Below the pieces are notes generated by a model. It worked only from the letters and a program-made list of their open reading frames with translations, did no database searches and had not been told where the DNA came from. A stretch of DNA of 64,000 nucleotides from a bacterium SCSIO 12827 (GTDB lineage: Bacteria; Pseudomonadota; Alphaproteobacteria; Rhodospirillales; Casp-alpha2): assembly GCA_024397995.1 (NCBI GenBank), contig CP073746.1, positions 1,674,001-1,738,000 on the forward strand, given 5' to 3'. Position numbers and translations under genes: made by a program. Below are positions 8,242 to 16,975 of this stretch, piece after piece (positions within the stretch are counted from its first letter, which is position 1; each line of letters begins with the position of its first letter).

Positions 8242-8853
8242 ATGAGCAACCCAGCGCAAAAGGGCGATATCGAGTTTTATTTTGATTTTGCGTCGCCCTA
8301 TGGATATTTGGCGGCGCAAAAGATCGATCAGATCGGTGAACGCTACGGCCGCCGCGTCAACTGGCACCCAATCATGCTGGGCGCCATCTTCAAGCACACG
8401 GGCAACATGCCCAACGCCGACATCGGGCTGAAGGGCGACTACATGCGCATGGACGTGCCGCGCCTGGCCAAGATGATGGGCGCGCCGTTTACCTGGCCGG
8501 AACCGTTTCCCATCGCCACCCTGGCGGCGGCACGGGCCTATTACTGGCTTTTGGATCACGATGCGGCCAAGGCCGTGCCCTTCGCCAAGGCCTGTTATCA
8601 CCACTACTTCGGAAAAGGTGCGGACATTTCGGATATTCAGGAAGTCGTCCTGATCGCCGAGGAACTGGGCGTCGATGGCGCGGCCCTGGCCGAGGCCGTG
8701 ACGCGAGACGACGTCAAGCAGCGGGTCAAGGACAAGACCACCGAGGCGCTGGATCTAGGCGTGTTCGGATCGCCTTATTTCCTGATCGACGGCGAGCCGT
8801 TCTTCGGCTCCGACCGGATTTGGCAGATCGAACGGTTTCTGGGGAAGGAATAA
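8242..8853 (+). CDS. 2-hydroxychromene-2-carboxylate isomerase-like DsbA-fold protein
   Basis: A 203-residue kappa-class GST/DsbA-fold enzyme. The opening FYFDFASPYGYLAAQKI carries the serine that replaces the CxxC of true DsbA, and the C-terminal GVFGSPYFLIDGEPFFGSDR is the cis-proline/end motif of 2-hydroxychromene-2-carboxylate isomerases. Family members use glutathione in aromatic compound breakdown, but many operate on unknown substrates. It lies 16 bases after the SDR and 6 bases before the rhodanese gene, in one operon. Confidence 0.88.
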   Translation: MSNPAQKGDIEFYFDFASPYGYLAAQKIDQIGERYGRRVNWHPIMLGAIFKHTGNMPNADIGLKGDYMRMDVPRLAKMMGAPFTWPEPFPIATLAAARAYYWLLDHDAAKAVPFAKACYHHYFGKGADISDIQEVVLIAEELGVDGAALAEAVTRDDVKQRVKDKTTEALDLGVFGSPYFLIDGEPFFGSDRIWQIERFLGKE

Positions 8854-8859
8854 AAAGCC

Positions 8860-9264
8860 ATGAAGTTGAAAAAAGGCGTGAAGCAATTGGTCGCCGAGGC
8901 CAATGCGGAGATCGAGACCGTGCCGGTGGCCGGCGTGGCGGCGTTGCTCGACGATCCGGGGGTGCAATTCGTCGATATCCGTGACGTGCGCGAGTTGGAA
9001 CGCGAGGGCATGGTGCCGGGCGCCTTTCATGCGCCCCGCGGGATGCTGGAATTCTGGGTCGACCCCGACAGCCCCTACCACAAGGATGTATTCGCATCGG
9101 GCAAGAAATTCGTTCTCTACTGTCAATCCGCCTGGCGGTCGGCCCTGGCGACCAAGGCGCTTCAGGACATGGGGCTTGAACCGGTGGCGCATGTCGAAGG
9201 CGGGTTCCGCGCCTGGAAGGAAGCAGGCCACCCGGTCGCGGAGAAACCGTCCCGAAAGGCGTAG
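8860..9264 (+). CDS. Single-domain rhodanese-like sulfurtransferase
   Basis: A 134-residue rhodanese domain. FVDIRDVRELEREGMVPGA is the CH2A-type region, and the active-site loop is YCQSAWRSA with the cysteine at about residue 88. Six-residue active-site loops of this form carry a persulfide sulfur. The length and absence of a signal peptide indicate a cytoplasmic single-domain protein. It is last in the thiolase-SDR-DsbA run, and its sulfur acceptor is unknown. Confidence 0.88.
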   Translation: MKLKKGVKQLVAEANAEIETVPVAGVAALLDDPGVQFVDIRDVRELEREGMVPGAFHAPRGMLEFWVDPDSPYHKDVFASGKKFVLYCQSAWRSALATKALQDMGLEPVAHVEGGFRAWKEAGHPVAEKPSRKA

Positions 9265-9364
9265 CCGTTTGGCTAGGTTGTCTCTCACCATTCGGAAAAG
9301 TTAATTTCCACATAGGTGGACGCTCGGGATCGGCGGTATATTGGTCCCGACCCTGGAGACACAC

Positions 9365-10156
9365 ATGACCACGAGTGCGCCTTTCATCACCGAAATCGCG
9401 GGCGGTATCGCGACGGTTACCCTCACGAGACCGGAAATTCACAACGCCTTCGACGACGAACTGGTCGCGCGTCTGACCCGTGAGTTTCAGGGGTTGAGCC
9501 GCGATACGGTCGTGCGCGTGGTGATCCTGGCATCGACTGGTAAGAGCTTTTGCGCCGGCGCCGACGTCAACTGGATGAAACGCATGGCGGAATTCGGTCA
9601 TGAGGAGAACCTGGAGGATGCCAAGGGGCTGGCCGGTTTGATGTTCACCCTGGCCAGCCTACGCAAGCCGACCATTGCCGCCGTTCAAGGGTCGGCCTTC
9701 GGTGGCGGGGTCGGCTTGGTTGCCGCCTGCGACATCGCCGTCGCCGCCGAACAGGCCCAATTCGCCCTGACCGAGGTCAAATTGGGCATTCTGCCGGCGG
9801 CCATCGGGCCCTACATCGTTTCCGCCATAGGGCCGCGCCAAGCCACGCGCTACATGCTGACAGGTGAGCGTTTCGACGCTGCCCGGGCACTGGAGCTCGG
9901 TTTGGTCACCGAGGTCACGGAACAGGGCAACGTTCTGTCCCGGGCCAAGGAATTCGCCGGCATGCTGATGGAAAACGGCCCGCGCGCCATGGGCGAGGTC
10001 AAAAACCTGGTGCGATACGTCCAGGGTCATGAACGCAACGAGGCCTTGATGGCGCAGACCGCCGGGCATATCGCCCGCGTTCGTTCCTCCGGCGAAGGCC
10101 GGGAAGGGCTGGCCGCGTTCCTGGAGAAAAGAAAACCCAGTTGGATCAGGAAATAG
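9365..10156 (+). CDS. liuC: Enoyl-CoA hydratase, methylglutaconyl-CoA hydratase-like
   Basis: A crotonase-fold enzyme of 263 residues. FCAGADVNWMKRM (about 62-74) matches the signature of 3-methylglutaconyl-CoA hydratases of leucine degradation, and GSAFGGGVGLVAACDIA forms the second half of the oxyanion hole. The ATG at 9365 is preferred over one at 9341. The rest of the leucine pathway (isovaleryl-CoA dehydrogenase, methylcrotonyl-CoA carboxylase, HMG-CoA lyase) is not in the window. With the LiuR-like regulator upstream this supports, but does not prove, the liuC assignment. Confidence 0.8.
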   Translation: MTTSAPFITEIAGGIATVTLTRPEIHNAFDDELVARLTREFQGLSRDTVVRVVILASTGKSFCAGADVNWMKRMAEFGHEENLEDAKGLAGLMFTLASLRKPTIAAVQGSAFGGGVGLVAACDIAVAAEQAQFALTEVKLGILPAAIGPYIVSAIGPRQATRYMLTGERFDAARALELGLVTEVTEQGNVLSRAKEFAGMLMENGPRAMGEVKNLVRYVQGHERNEALMAQTAGHIARVRSSGEGREGLAAFLEKRKPSWIRK

Positions 10157-10191
10157 CCGACAGCAACTGACAGTACGGGGAGCAGTCTGCC

Positions 10192-10731
10192 ATGGCTGAA
10201 TACGATCTATCGCAAATCAAGGTCCTGGTCGCAGAGGACTATGCGCCGATGCGCAAGCTTCTCGGCCAAATCCTCTTCGAACTCAACGTCGGCGACTTCC
10301 AGATGGTCGCCAGCGGCAAAGAGGCCATAGATTTCCTTGCGGACTATCAAGCCGATCTGTTGTTGGTCGACAACATCATGGACCCCATTGGCGGAACCGA
10401 TTTGACGCGCATGGTGCGAGCCGGAAAGACGCCGGCAGACCGCCATATCCCGATCATCATGGTGTCGGGCGAAACCTCGAAGGATCTGATCATCGGCGCC
10501 CGTGACGCCGGGGTGAACGAGTTCCTGGCCAAGCCCATTTCGACCCGCATGGTCTATCAGCGCTTCATGAACATCATCGACAACCCGCGCGCCTTCATCG
10601 AAACCGATGATTTCTACGGGCCTGACAGGCGGCGACGGCAGATGCGCTTTCCCGGCCTGGAGCGTCGGCGGGCAGCCTATACCTACCAGGGAGCTACAGC
10701 CTCGCCCGCGGGTTCCGGCGAAGGGGACTGA
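10192..10731 (+). CDS. CheY-like response regulator with basic C-terminal tail
   Basis: A 179-residue receiver protein. The acidic pair is at 15-16 (VLVAEDYAPMRKLL), the phospho-acceptor Asp is at about 60 in LLLVDNIMDPIGG, and the conserved Lys is at about 114 in FLAKPIS. A 50-residue tail after the receiver contains DRRRRQMRFPGLERRR and no DNA-binding domain. GGGGAG lies 9 bases before the start. No histidine kinase is adjacent; an Hpt protein is encoded two genes downstream. Single receivers of this form are common in the Rhodospirillales and their partners are usually unlinked. Confidence 0.9.
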   Translation: MAEYDLSQIKVLVAEDYAPMRKLLGQILFELNVGDFQMVASGKEAIDFLADYQADLLLVDNIMDPIGGTDLTRMVRAGKTPADRHIPIIMVSGETSKDLIIGARDAGVNEFLAKPISTRMVYQRFMNIIDNPRAFIETDDFYGPDRRRRQMRFPGLERRRAAYTYQGATASPAGSGEGD

Positions 10732-10833
10732 GCGGGACCCTGTGGGTAACCTGTCCGGCGCGGGCCTGTTCCGCACGGTGTTTCCTGGTTAAGCTGACAC
10801 CGTCCTTTTTCATGGCCCGCCGCATACCTGATC

Positions 10834-11271
10834 ATGACCCTGCACCTCATCAAGCTTTCCGTCGGCGTCGAGAGCATCGAGCATCTGGCGCAAATCCAAC
10901 GTGACCGCCTGCGGGCCCGCCGCGAAGCGGGGCAGGAGCCGCGCCTGTATCACATCACCCGCATGTGGCCCCGGCGCGAGGCAGAGGTTCTTGACGGGGG
11001 GTCGATCTATTGGGTGATCAAACGAGCCGTGCGCTGTCGGCAGCGCCTTTTGGCCTTCGACGAGACCGTTAACGGACAGGGGAAACCCGCCTGCGGCTTG
11101 GTGCTCGATCCAGAGATCGTGCCCGTGCGTCCCCGTGCATCGCGTGCCTTTCAGGGCTGGCGCTATCTGAATGCGGCGGACGCGCCGCCGGACCTAGGCG
11201 GGGAGGCGGGGCAGCTGACCGATCTGCCCCCGGAACTGGCGGACGAACTGCGCGGCCTGGGCCTGATTTAG
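10834..11271 (+). CDS. DUF1489 family protein
   Basis: A 145-residue protein matching the alphaproteobacterial DUF1489 pattern: MTLHLIKLSVGVESIEHL at the start, TRMWPRREAEVLDGGSIYWVIK, then RQRLLAFDE and a C-terminal GWRYLNAADAPPDL. No function is established for this family. It has no signal peptide or membrane segment. It lies between the receiver and Hpt genes without overlap, so co-transcription is uncertain. Confidence 0.85.
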   Translation: MTLHLIKLSVGVESIEHLAQIQRDRLRARREAGQEPRLYHITRMWPRREAEVLDGGSIYWVIKRAVRCRQRLLAFDETVNGQGKPACGLVLDPEIVPVRPRASRAFQGWRYLNAADAPPDLGGEAGQLTDLPPELADELRGLGLI

Positions 11272-11447
11272 CTGGGTGTGTAATCCGTTGTTAAACGCCG
11301 GAATTCTCGATGTTTAGGGCGCGCAGTTCCGGCGTGGGAACGGCGACCTTGCCCTGAGCCGTCCGGGCCATGTAGGCTTACGCACGAATTGAGGGAAGTT
11401 TTGCGTGAGCGCGTGAAGTTTCACCGAATGACCACCCTGGGACGACG

Positions 11448-11945
11448 ATGGCGAAACCGCAGATCATCAATCCACCCAATAAATTGAAGTCCAAGGTATC
11501 GATGGGCGGCCCGGGCGCCGTCGATCCGGAACGCCTTGCTCGCGCCGAGGCGGTCATCGAAAAGATGACCGAAAATTATCTCGATTGGGTCGAGGCCGAT
11601 CTGAAGAAGCTTGAGACGGAACTGGCGGCGCTGACGCCGGGGGCGGCCGAAGGCGACGAGCGGGTTGATCGTATCTACCGCACGTCCCATGACATCAAGG
11701 GGCAGGGCGGCAGTTTCGGCTATCAGTTGATGACCGAGGTCGGCGCCCTGATGTGCCGCTATATCGAGAACCTTAAGGGCCCGCTGAACCAGGAAGACAT
11801 CGACCTGATGAAGCTTTGCTACAAATCCATGCGCGCGGTGATTACCGGGCGTCTGGCCGGCGACGGCGGCGATGCCGGTCGCATGGTGATCGACGGGCTC
11901 GGCAAGGTCGCACAGAAGGTCAAGGCCGCCGGCGGGGACGACTGA
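11448..11945 (+). CDS. Hpt-domain phosphotransfer protein
   Basis: A 165-residue histidine phosphotransfer protein. The phospho-accepting His is at about 81 in RTSHDIKGQGGSFGY, the standard HxxKG motif. It is preceded by a helix rich in E, L and K, and followed by the expected second helix pair. The first 25 residues are disordered and proline-rich. No kinase or further receiver is beside it; the CheY-like protein 0.7 kb upstream is a possible partner. Confidence 0.88.
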   Translation: MAKPQIINPPNKLKSKVSMGGPGAVDPERLARAEAVIEKMTENYLDWVEADLKKLETELAALTPGAAEGDERVDRIYRTSHDIKGQGGSFGYQLMTEVGALMCRYIENLKGPLNQEDIDLMKLCYKSMRAVITGRLAGDGGDAGRMVIDGLGKVAQKVKAAGGDD

Positions 11946-11963
11946 GCGGCAAGGACTGCGGCG

Positions 11964-12518
11964 TCAGGCGCCCTCGGCCTCCAGCTTATCCGACATATCC
12001 GTAAGCCACTTGATGCGCTGTTCCAGCGCGTCGATGTCGTGGTCGAGCCAAACATTCAACAGGCCGGGATCGGCCGCATGGTGGTCGCGCAGGCTTTGCA
12101 GGCGCGCGGCCTCGCCCTCGGCGGCTTCCAGCAACAGGTCGATCTGGTCCAACTGGTCGTCCTTGGGCAAGAGATGCAGGAAGCGGAACTTCAGCGCCAT
12201 GATTAGTTTGTTCATGTCGTTGGACTGGGCGCGGATGCGTGCGGTCAAAAGGGTCGCCAGTTCTTCGCGCCCGGCGTCGGAAATGGTCAGGACGGCGTTG
12301 TCCTCCAGCCCCTTGCCCTCGGCCGCGGTGACCAGGCCTTCGTATTTCAGAAGTTCGATGGATGTGCCCATGACGTCGAGGGACGGGCCCAGGATATGGC
12401 TGGTGAAGTGGCGGATTTCTCCCGCCAGATCGCTGTAGCGCCGCGGCCCGGACGCCAGCGTGCCAAGCGCGCAAAGGCGCACGGCTTCACGGGGGGTCAG
12501 GGTGTTGTCGGCGTACAC
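11964..12518 (-). CDS. Winged-helix regulator, PadR-like
   Basis: A 184-residue protein with an N-terminal winged helix (TPREAVRLCALGTLASGPRRYSDLAGEIRHF, then LLKYEGLVTAAEGKGLEDNAVLTISDAGREEL, with the wing in the last part) and a C-terminal helical region with leucine- and acid-rich repeats, as in PadR-family dimers. The start is a GTG at 12518 with GAAGG a few bases upstream. It is convergent with the Hpt gene and 95 bases before the end of the aminotransferase gene on the same strand. The effector is unknown. Confidence 0.75.
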   Translation of the reverse strand: MYADNTLTPREAVRLCALGTLASGPRRYSDLAGEIRHFTSHILGPSLDVMGTSIELLKYEGLVTAAEGKGLEDNAVLTISDAGREELATLLTARIRAQSNDMNKLIMALKFRFLHLLPKDDQLDQIDLLLEAAEGEAARLQSLRDHHAADPGLLNVWLDHDIDALEQRIKWLTDMSDKLEAEGA

Positions 12519-12613
12519 GGTATCGGCACCTTCATGAGTTGCGAATGAGTCGCAAGTTTATGGGCAAGTCGAGAGTCTGTCCAGCGGTGGTCGCAGGCGG
12601 CGAGGCCGCGGCA

Positions 12614-14005
12614 TTATCCGGCCTGTTGCGCCGCCCAGGTTTCCGTCTTCTTCAGGGCGCGGTCAAACCGGGAAAGAATTTCGCCCACATCCGCCGCCGT
12701 GGCGATGAGCGGCGGACAGAACGCAACCGAATCGCCGACGGCGCGCAGCACCAATCCCTCATCATAGCAGTATTCCTGACATTTGGCGCCGATCCCCGTT
12801 TCCTTGGGCCAGGGTGTCTTGGTGGCCTTGTCCTTGACCAGTTCAATGGCGCCGATCAGGCCGAGGCCGCGGACTTCGCCGACCAATGGCCGATCTTTGA
12901 AGGCGCGCAGTCCTTGCTGCAGTGTCGAGGAAACGGCGCGGACATGGCCGACGATGTCGCGTTCCGCATAGATGGCGAGGGTTTCAAGCGCCACCGCCGC
13001 CGCCACCGGGTGCCCGGCATAGGTCGATCCATGGCCGAACACGCCGAAGGCCTCGCTCTGCTTGACCAGGTCTTGGTAAATCTCCTCCGAGATCATCAGG
13101 GCAGACATGGGGATGTAGCCTGAGGTCAGGGCCTTGGCCATGGTCATCATGTCGGGCTTCATGCCCAGCGTGGTCGTGCCCCACATGTTTCCCGTGCGCC
13201 CGAAGCCGCAGATGACCTCGTCAGCGATCAGCATCACGTCATGGCGCTTCAGGACCGCCTGGATTTTCTCGAAATACCCCTTCGGCGGCACGATCACGCC
13301 GCCGGCCCCCATGACCGGTTCGGCATAGAAGGCGGCGACCGTTTCCGGGCCTTCTTCCAGGATCAGCTTTTCCAGGTTTTCGGCGCAGCGGGTGGCGAAG
13401 GCCTCTTCACTCTCGCCATCCTCGGCAAAGCGATAGTGGTGCGGGCAGTCGGTGTGCAATACCCGGGCGATCGGCAGGTCGAAATCGCCATGCAGGTGAG
13501 GCAGGCCGGTCAGGCTGGCGCTGGCCACGGTGACGCCGTGATAGCCCTTCTGGCGTGCGATCAGCTTTTTCTTTTCCGGCCGGCCGCGGGCATTGTTCAC
13601 GTACCACACCAGTTTGATCGACAGATCGATGGCTTCCGAACCTGAATTGGCGAACAGCACCTTGGACATGGGCACGGGGGCCAGTTCCAGGATCTTTTCC
13701 GCCAGGTCGATGGTCACGTCCGGCGTTTTATGGGCGAAGCCGTGGTAGTTGGGCAGGCGCGACAGTTCCCGCGTCGCCGCGTCGATCAGGCGCTGCTCGC
13801 TGAAGCCGAGCGACACGGCCCACAGGCCCGCCAGGCCCTCGATATATTCCTTCCCGGCATCGTCATAGATATGGATGCCGTTGCCGCGGCTGACGATCTG
13901 CGGCCCGACTTTCTCGTGCTTCGCCAGGTTGGTGTAGCCGTGCAGGTGGTAGGCGATGTCGCGGCTGGCGGGGGAGTTTCCGGGGGCGGGACGGGACGCG
14001 GTCAT
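12614..14005 (-). CDS. Class III (omega) aminotransferase
   Basis: A PLP-dependent aminotransferase of 463 residues. ANSGSEAID (about 119-127) binds the cofactor phosphate, GYHG at 154-157 stacks the ring, LIADEVICGFGRTG holds Asp 262, and the Schiff-base lysine is K291 in MTMAKALTSGY. Such enzymes transfer amino groups from omega-amino acids, polyamines or taurine to pyruvate or 2-ketoglutarate. Substrate not deducible. The ATG at 14005 (MTASRP) fits homologues; a longer upstream extension is not supported. It may be controlled by the PadR-like gene downstream. Confidence 0.9.
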   Translation of the reverse strand: MTASRPAPGNSPASRDIAYHLHGYTNLAKHEKVGPQIVSRGNGIHIYDDAGKEYIEGLAGLWAVSLGFSEQRLIDAATRELSRLPNYHGFAHKTPDVTIDLAEKILELAPVPMSKVLFANSGSEAIDLSIKLVWYVNNARGRPEKKKLIARQKGYHGVTVASASLTGLPHLHGDFDLPIARVLHTDCPHHYRFAEDGESEEAFATRCAENLEKLILEEGPETVAAFYAEPVMGAGGVIVPPKGYFEKIQAVLKRHDVMLIADEVICGFGRTGNMWGTTTLGMKPDMMTMAKALTSGYIPMSALMISEEIYQDLVKQSEAFGVFGHGSTYAGHPVAAAVALETLAIYAERDIVGHVRAVSSTLQQGLRAFKDRPLVGEVRGLGLIGAIELVKDKATKTPWPKETGIGAKCQEYCYDEGLVLRAVGDSVAFCPPLIATAADVGEILSRFDRALKKTETWAAQQAG

Positions 14006-14182
14006 GAGGAAATCCTGATCGATTTTGCTATGGGAAGGATCGGCGCGCGCAGTTTGGTCCAGGCACATAGCGCAGAGCAATGGGGAAGACGAAAATCTTT
14101 GCCACCGCTTGATGCAGGTCATGTCCTGCGACGGTCTTCCCGGCTTTGATAGCGGCATGCCCATTCATCACGGGAGGATTAA

Positions 14183-15016
14183 ATGTCCTTGAAAGATATT
14201 CTTGTCCATATCGACCTGAACGCGGAATCGGACCATCGCCTAAAAGCGGCGATGTCCCTGGCCCAGGCGCACGGCGCCCATCTGGCTGGGGTCTACGCCG
14301 TGCCGCGTCCTTACATTCCTGCTTATGCTGAAGTGCAGATCACGGCCGAAGTGCTGGAAGCCCAACGCGCTTCGGCCGAAGAGGCCGCGTCCCGGGCCGA
14401 GGCGGCTTTCAAGGCGGCGACCGCCAGTTCCGGCCTGTCTGTGGAATGGCGGCAGCAGGAAGGCGACGTGGGCCGGGTGCTCGGTTTTCACTGCCGCTAC
14501 GCGGATCTGACGATCGTCAGTCAGCCGGACCCGGCGCAAAGCCTGTTTCCCGGCGACCGCGACCTGCCGGATCGGTTGATCCTGACCGCCGGGCGGCCGG
14601 TGATGGTGCTGCCCCATGGCTATTCGGGCGACCTGGCCGGAAAGCGCATCCTGGTTGCTTGGGACGAAGGCCCATTGGCGTCGCGTGCCGTACACGATGC
14701 CCTGCCGCTGCTGCGGGCGGCGGAAAAAGTCGTCGTCATGGTCGCCAATCCGACCAAGGTGCCTGGTGAGAAACGTGATCCGGGCGCGGATATCGCGGCC
14801 CATCTGGCGCGCCACGGCGTAACGGTCGAGGCCAGCCATGTGACCTCGGACGAACTCGACGTCGGCAACCTGTTGTTATCCCGCGCCGCCGACATATCGG
14901 CGGACATGATGGTGATGGGGGCCTATGGCCATGCCCGCTGGTCGGAACTGATCCTGGGTGGGGTCACCAACGTGGTGCTGTCGAATCAGACAGTACCTGT
15001 GGTGATGTCCCACTAA
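14183..15016 (+). CDS. Universal stress protein, two tandem UspA domains
   Basis: A 277-residue protein with two UspA domains (about 1-145 and 150-277). The second keeps a nucleotide-binding signature, MGAYGHARWSELILGG, followed by VTNVVL; the first ends in DRLILTAGRPVMVLP without that motif. Tandem Usp proteins are linked to stress, starvation and redox survival. CGGGAGGA precedes the ATG. It stands alone, divergent from the aminotransferase and convergent with the hydrolase gene. Confidence 0.9.
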   Translation: MSLKDILVHIDLNAESDHRLKAAMSLAQAHGAHLAGVYAVPRPYIPAYAEVQITAEVLEAQRASAEEAASRAEAAFKAATASSGLSVEWRQQEGDVGRVLGFHCRYADLTIVSQPDPAQSLFPGDRDLPDRLILTAGRPVMVLPHGYSGDLAGKRILVAWDEGPLASRAVHDALPLLRAAEKVVVMVANPTKVPGEKRDPGADIAAHLARHGVTVEASHVTSDELDVGNLLLSRAADISADMMVMGAYGHARWSELILGGVTNVVLSNQTVPVVMSH

Positions 15017-15051
15017 CGGGGCGGCGGGGCCGGGTAGGGGGCTGCCCGGCC

Positions 15052-15960
15052 TCACCCTCCGGATATGAACGCCTCCATGGCGTCGGCCACGTCCTCGGCA
15101 TAAAGGTCGAGGAAGAAATGATCGGCGCCGTCGATCACCTTGAAGATGATCCGCGTCCCGTCGGCCTTGCCCGCCATTTTCGTGGGAAGGTCCGCGACGA
15201 CGGTGTCGTTCGAGCCCGCCATGATCAGGATCGGCACGTTGATTTCGCCCAGGATCGAGGGCGTGTCGAAACGCGGGTCCGGCCGGTAGTAGCTGACGAA
15301 ACTGGCCGCCGACACTTTGGCGGTCGGGCAGTAAAGCAGGCCCGGCTTTTCCAATAGCGCGTCACCCTTTCCCGCCTTGGCCATTGCCTCGGCGGCTTCA
15401 AGGGCCGGTGCCAGGGGGCGGCCGTGCGCTTTCTCGAACCCTTGGGCGGCCTTTTCCGCGCTCCAGGTGGCAGGGGCCATCAGAACCAGCTTGCTCAGAA
15501 GCTCATTCCCCCGCTCGGCGACATAGCGGGCAGCCTGATTACCGCCCCGCGAATGGCCGAACAGCACCACGGGCCCGGTGCCCTGGCCCTTGAGCCAGTC
15601 CATCCAGGCGGAGATCTCGTCAAGGGCGTCGAGATGGCGGTGACGGTGCGGGGTCTTGCAATCGTACATGCCGTGGCGGTCGTCGATGGCGAGCGACAGG
15701 TTGATCGCGAGTGTGTTGAGCCCCCGGTCGTTGAGCACGCCGCGCAGGGTCTTCAGGGTTTCCATGTCGTTATGGGCCAGGGTGCCATGGACGATCAGTA
15801 CCACGCCGTCCTTCAGCGCCTTGCCGGATGCCAAATCCAATTGCGCGTTGAGGGTGAGGTCCCCCGGCTTGATGCGCACTTCCTCGGCGTCGGCAGGCAG
15901 GGCGGCGGCCAGCAGGGTGAACAGGGCAAAGGTGAAGGCGAGGGGGTGAAACAGACGCAT
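15052..15960 (-). CDS. Secreted alpha/beta hydrolase
   Basis: A 302-residue protein with a signal peptide (MRLFHPLAFTFALFTLLAAA, cleaved near ADA-EE) and an alpha/beta hydrolase fold. The nucleophile elbow is LFGHSRGGNQA, an acidic residue follows in IMAGSNDTVV, and the C-terminal histidine is in IDGADHFF. It is probably a periplasmic esterase/lipase-like enzyme. GGAG lies about 9 bases before the ATG at 15960; a longer frame upstream is not favoured. It is the gene after the ABC permeases, 86 bases on, so it could be co-transcribed. Confidence 0.85.
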   Translation of the reverse strand: MRLFHPLAFTFALFTLLAAALPADAEEVRIKPGDLTLNAQLDLASGKALKDGVVLIVHGTLAHNDMETLKTLRGVLNDRGLNTLAINLSLAIDDRHGMYDCKTPHRHRHLDALDEISAWMDWLKGQGTGPVVLFGHSRGGNQAARYVAERGNELLSKLVLMAPATWSAEKAAQGFEKAHGRPLAPALEAAEAMAKAGKGDALLEKPGLLYCPTAKVSAASFVSYYRPDPRFDTPSILGEINVPILIMAGSNDTVVADLPTKMAGKADGTRIIFKVIDGADHFFLDLYAEDVADAMEAFISGG

Positions 15961-16045
15961 TTTGGAGGTCTCCCAGGATGGCGTTTTCGCCAGATTACGT
16001 CGTGCCGAAGACACATTCAAAGATTATAAATCGTCACGTGGTCGT

Positions 16046-16975
16046 CTAGCGCTTGCCGCGCTCCAGCGACCGGGGATCGAGCGCATCCTGCAGCCCGTCG
16101 CCGACGAAATTGAAGGCGATCACGGTGACGAAGATGGCGAGGCCCGGATAGACGGCCAGGGCCGGGGCGTCCCAGATCAGTTCCTGGGCGTTGGTCAGCA
16201 GGTTGCCCCAACTGGGCAGGGGCGGCTGAATGCCGAGGCCGAGGAAGCTCAAGACCGATTCCAGCAGGATCACGTTGCCGACGGAAAGCGTCGTCGCGAC
16301 GATCACCGGCGAGGCCAAATTGGGCAGGATGTGCACGGTCATGATGCGGAAGGACGACGCCCCCTGGGCGCGCGCCGCCAGGACGAAGGACCGTTCGCGC
16401 AAGGACAGCGCCGTTGCGCGGACCAGTCGCGCCACGGTGGTCCAGCCGACCAGCGCCACGATGACGACGATGCGATAGAGGCTCATGCTTTCCGCCTGGG
16501 CCGTCTCGGCGGAAAACCCAAGCTTCTGCAGGTCGATGGCCGCCAGCACGATCAACAGCGGCAGCAGGGGCAGGGCGATGACCCCGTCGGTCAAGCGCAT
16601 GAAGAGCGCATCCAGCCGTCCGCCGAAATAGCCCGACAGCAGCCCCACGGTCGTGCCCAGGACCGCCGCCGTCAGGGCCGCCGCGATGCCGACGAATAGC
16701 GACACCCGCCCGCCGTACAGCAGGCGCAGCAGCACATCGCGCCCGGCCTCGTCGGTGCCCAGCGGATGGGCCGCGCTGGGCCCCGCCAGGCGGTTGAACA
16801 GGTCGACCGCGTTGGCGTCGAGGCCGAGCCAGCCTTCGACCACCGGGGCGAGCAGGCTGGCCGCGGCCAGGACCGCCAGCACCCCGGCGCTGATCAGGGC
16901 GAGCCGATGGCGCAGGAACCGCCGGGTGACCAGGGCGAGCGGCGTCGAGGCAGCCGCGGCGGCGGCGTCGCTCAT
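16046..16975 (-). CDS. Peptide-type ABC transporter permease, DppC/OppC-like
   Basis: An inner-membrane permease of 309 residues. It shows an N-terminal helix (RFLRHRLALISAGVLAVLAA), the periplasmic HPLGTDEAGRDVLLRLLYGGRVSL signature of the DppC/OppC family, and the EAA loop ARAQGASSFRIMTVHILPN that meets the ATPase. Its start overlaps the stop of the upstream permease gene (ATGA). No ATPase gene lies in this operon. Substrate could be peptides, nickel or others. Confidence 0.9.
   Translation of the reverse strand: MSDAAAAAASTPLALVTRRFLRHRLALISAGVLAVLAAASLLAPVVEGWLGLDANAVDLFNRLAGPSAAHPLGTDEAGRDVLLRLLYGGRVSLFVGIAAALTAAVLGTTVGLLSGYFGGRLDALFMRLTDGVIALPLLPLLIVLAAIDLQKLGFSAETAQAESMSLYRIVVIVALVGWTTVARLVRATALSLRERSFVLAARAQGASSFRIMTVHILPNLASPVIVATTLSVGNVILLESVLSFLGLGIQPPLPSWGNLLTNAQELIWDAPALAVYPGLAIFVTVIAFNFVGDGLQDALDPRSLERGKR

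Noticed and set aside
14005..14165. Longer start of the aminotransferase at 14164
   Set aside because: The added residues are unlike class III aminotransferases, and MTASRP at 14005 matches the usual start position.
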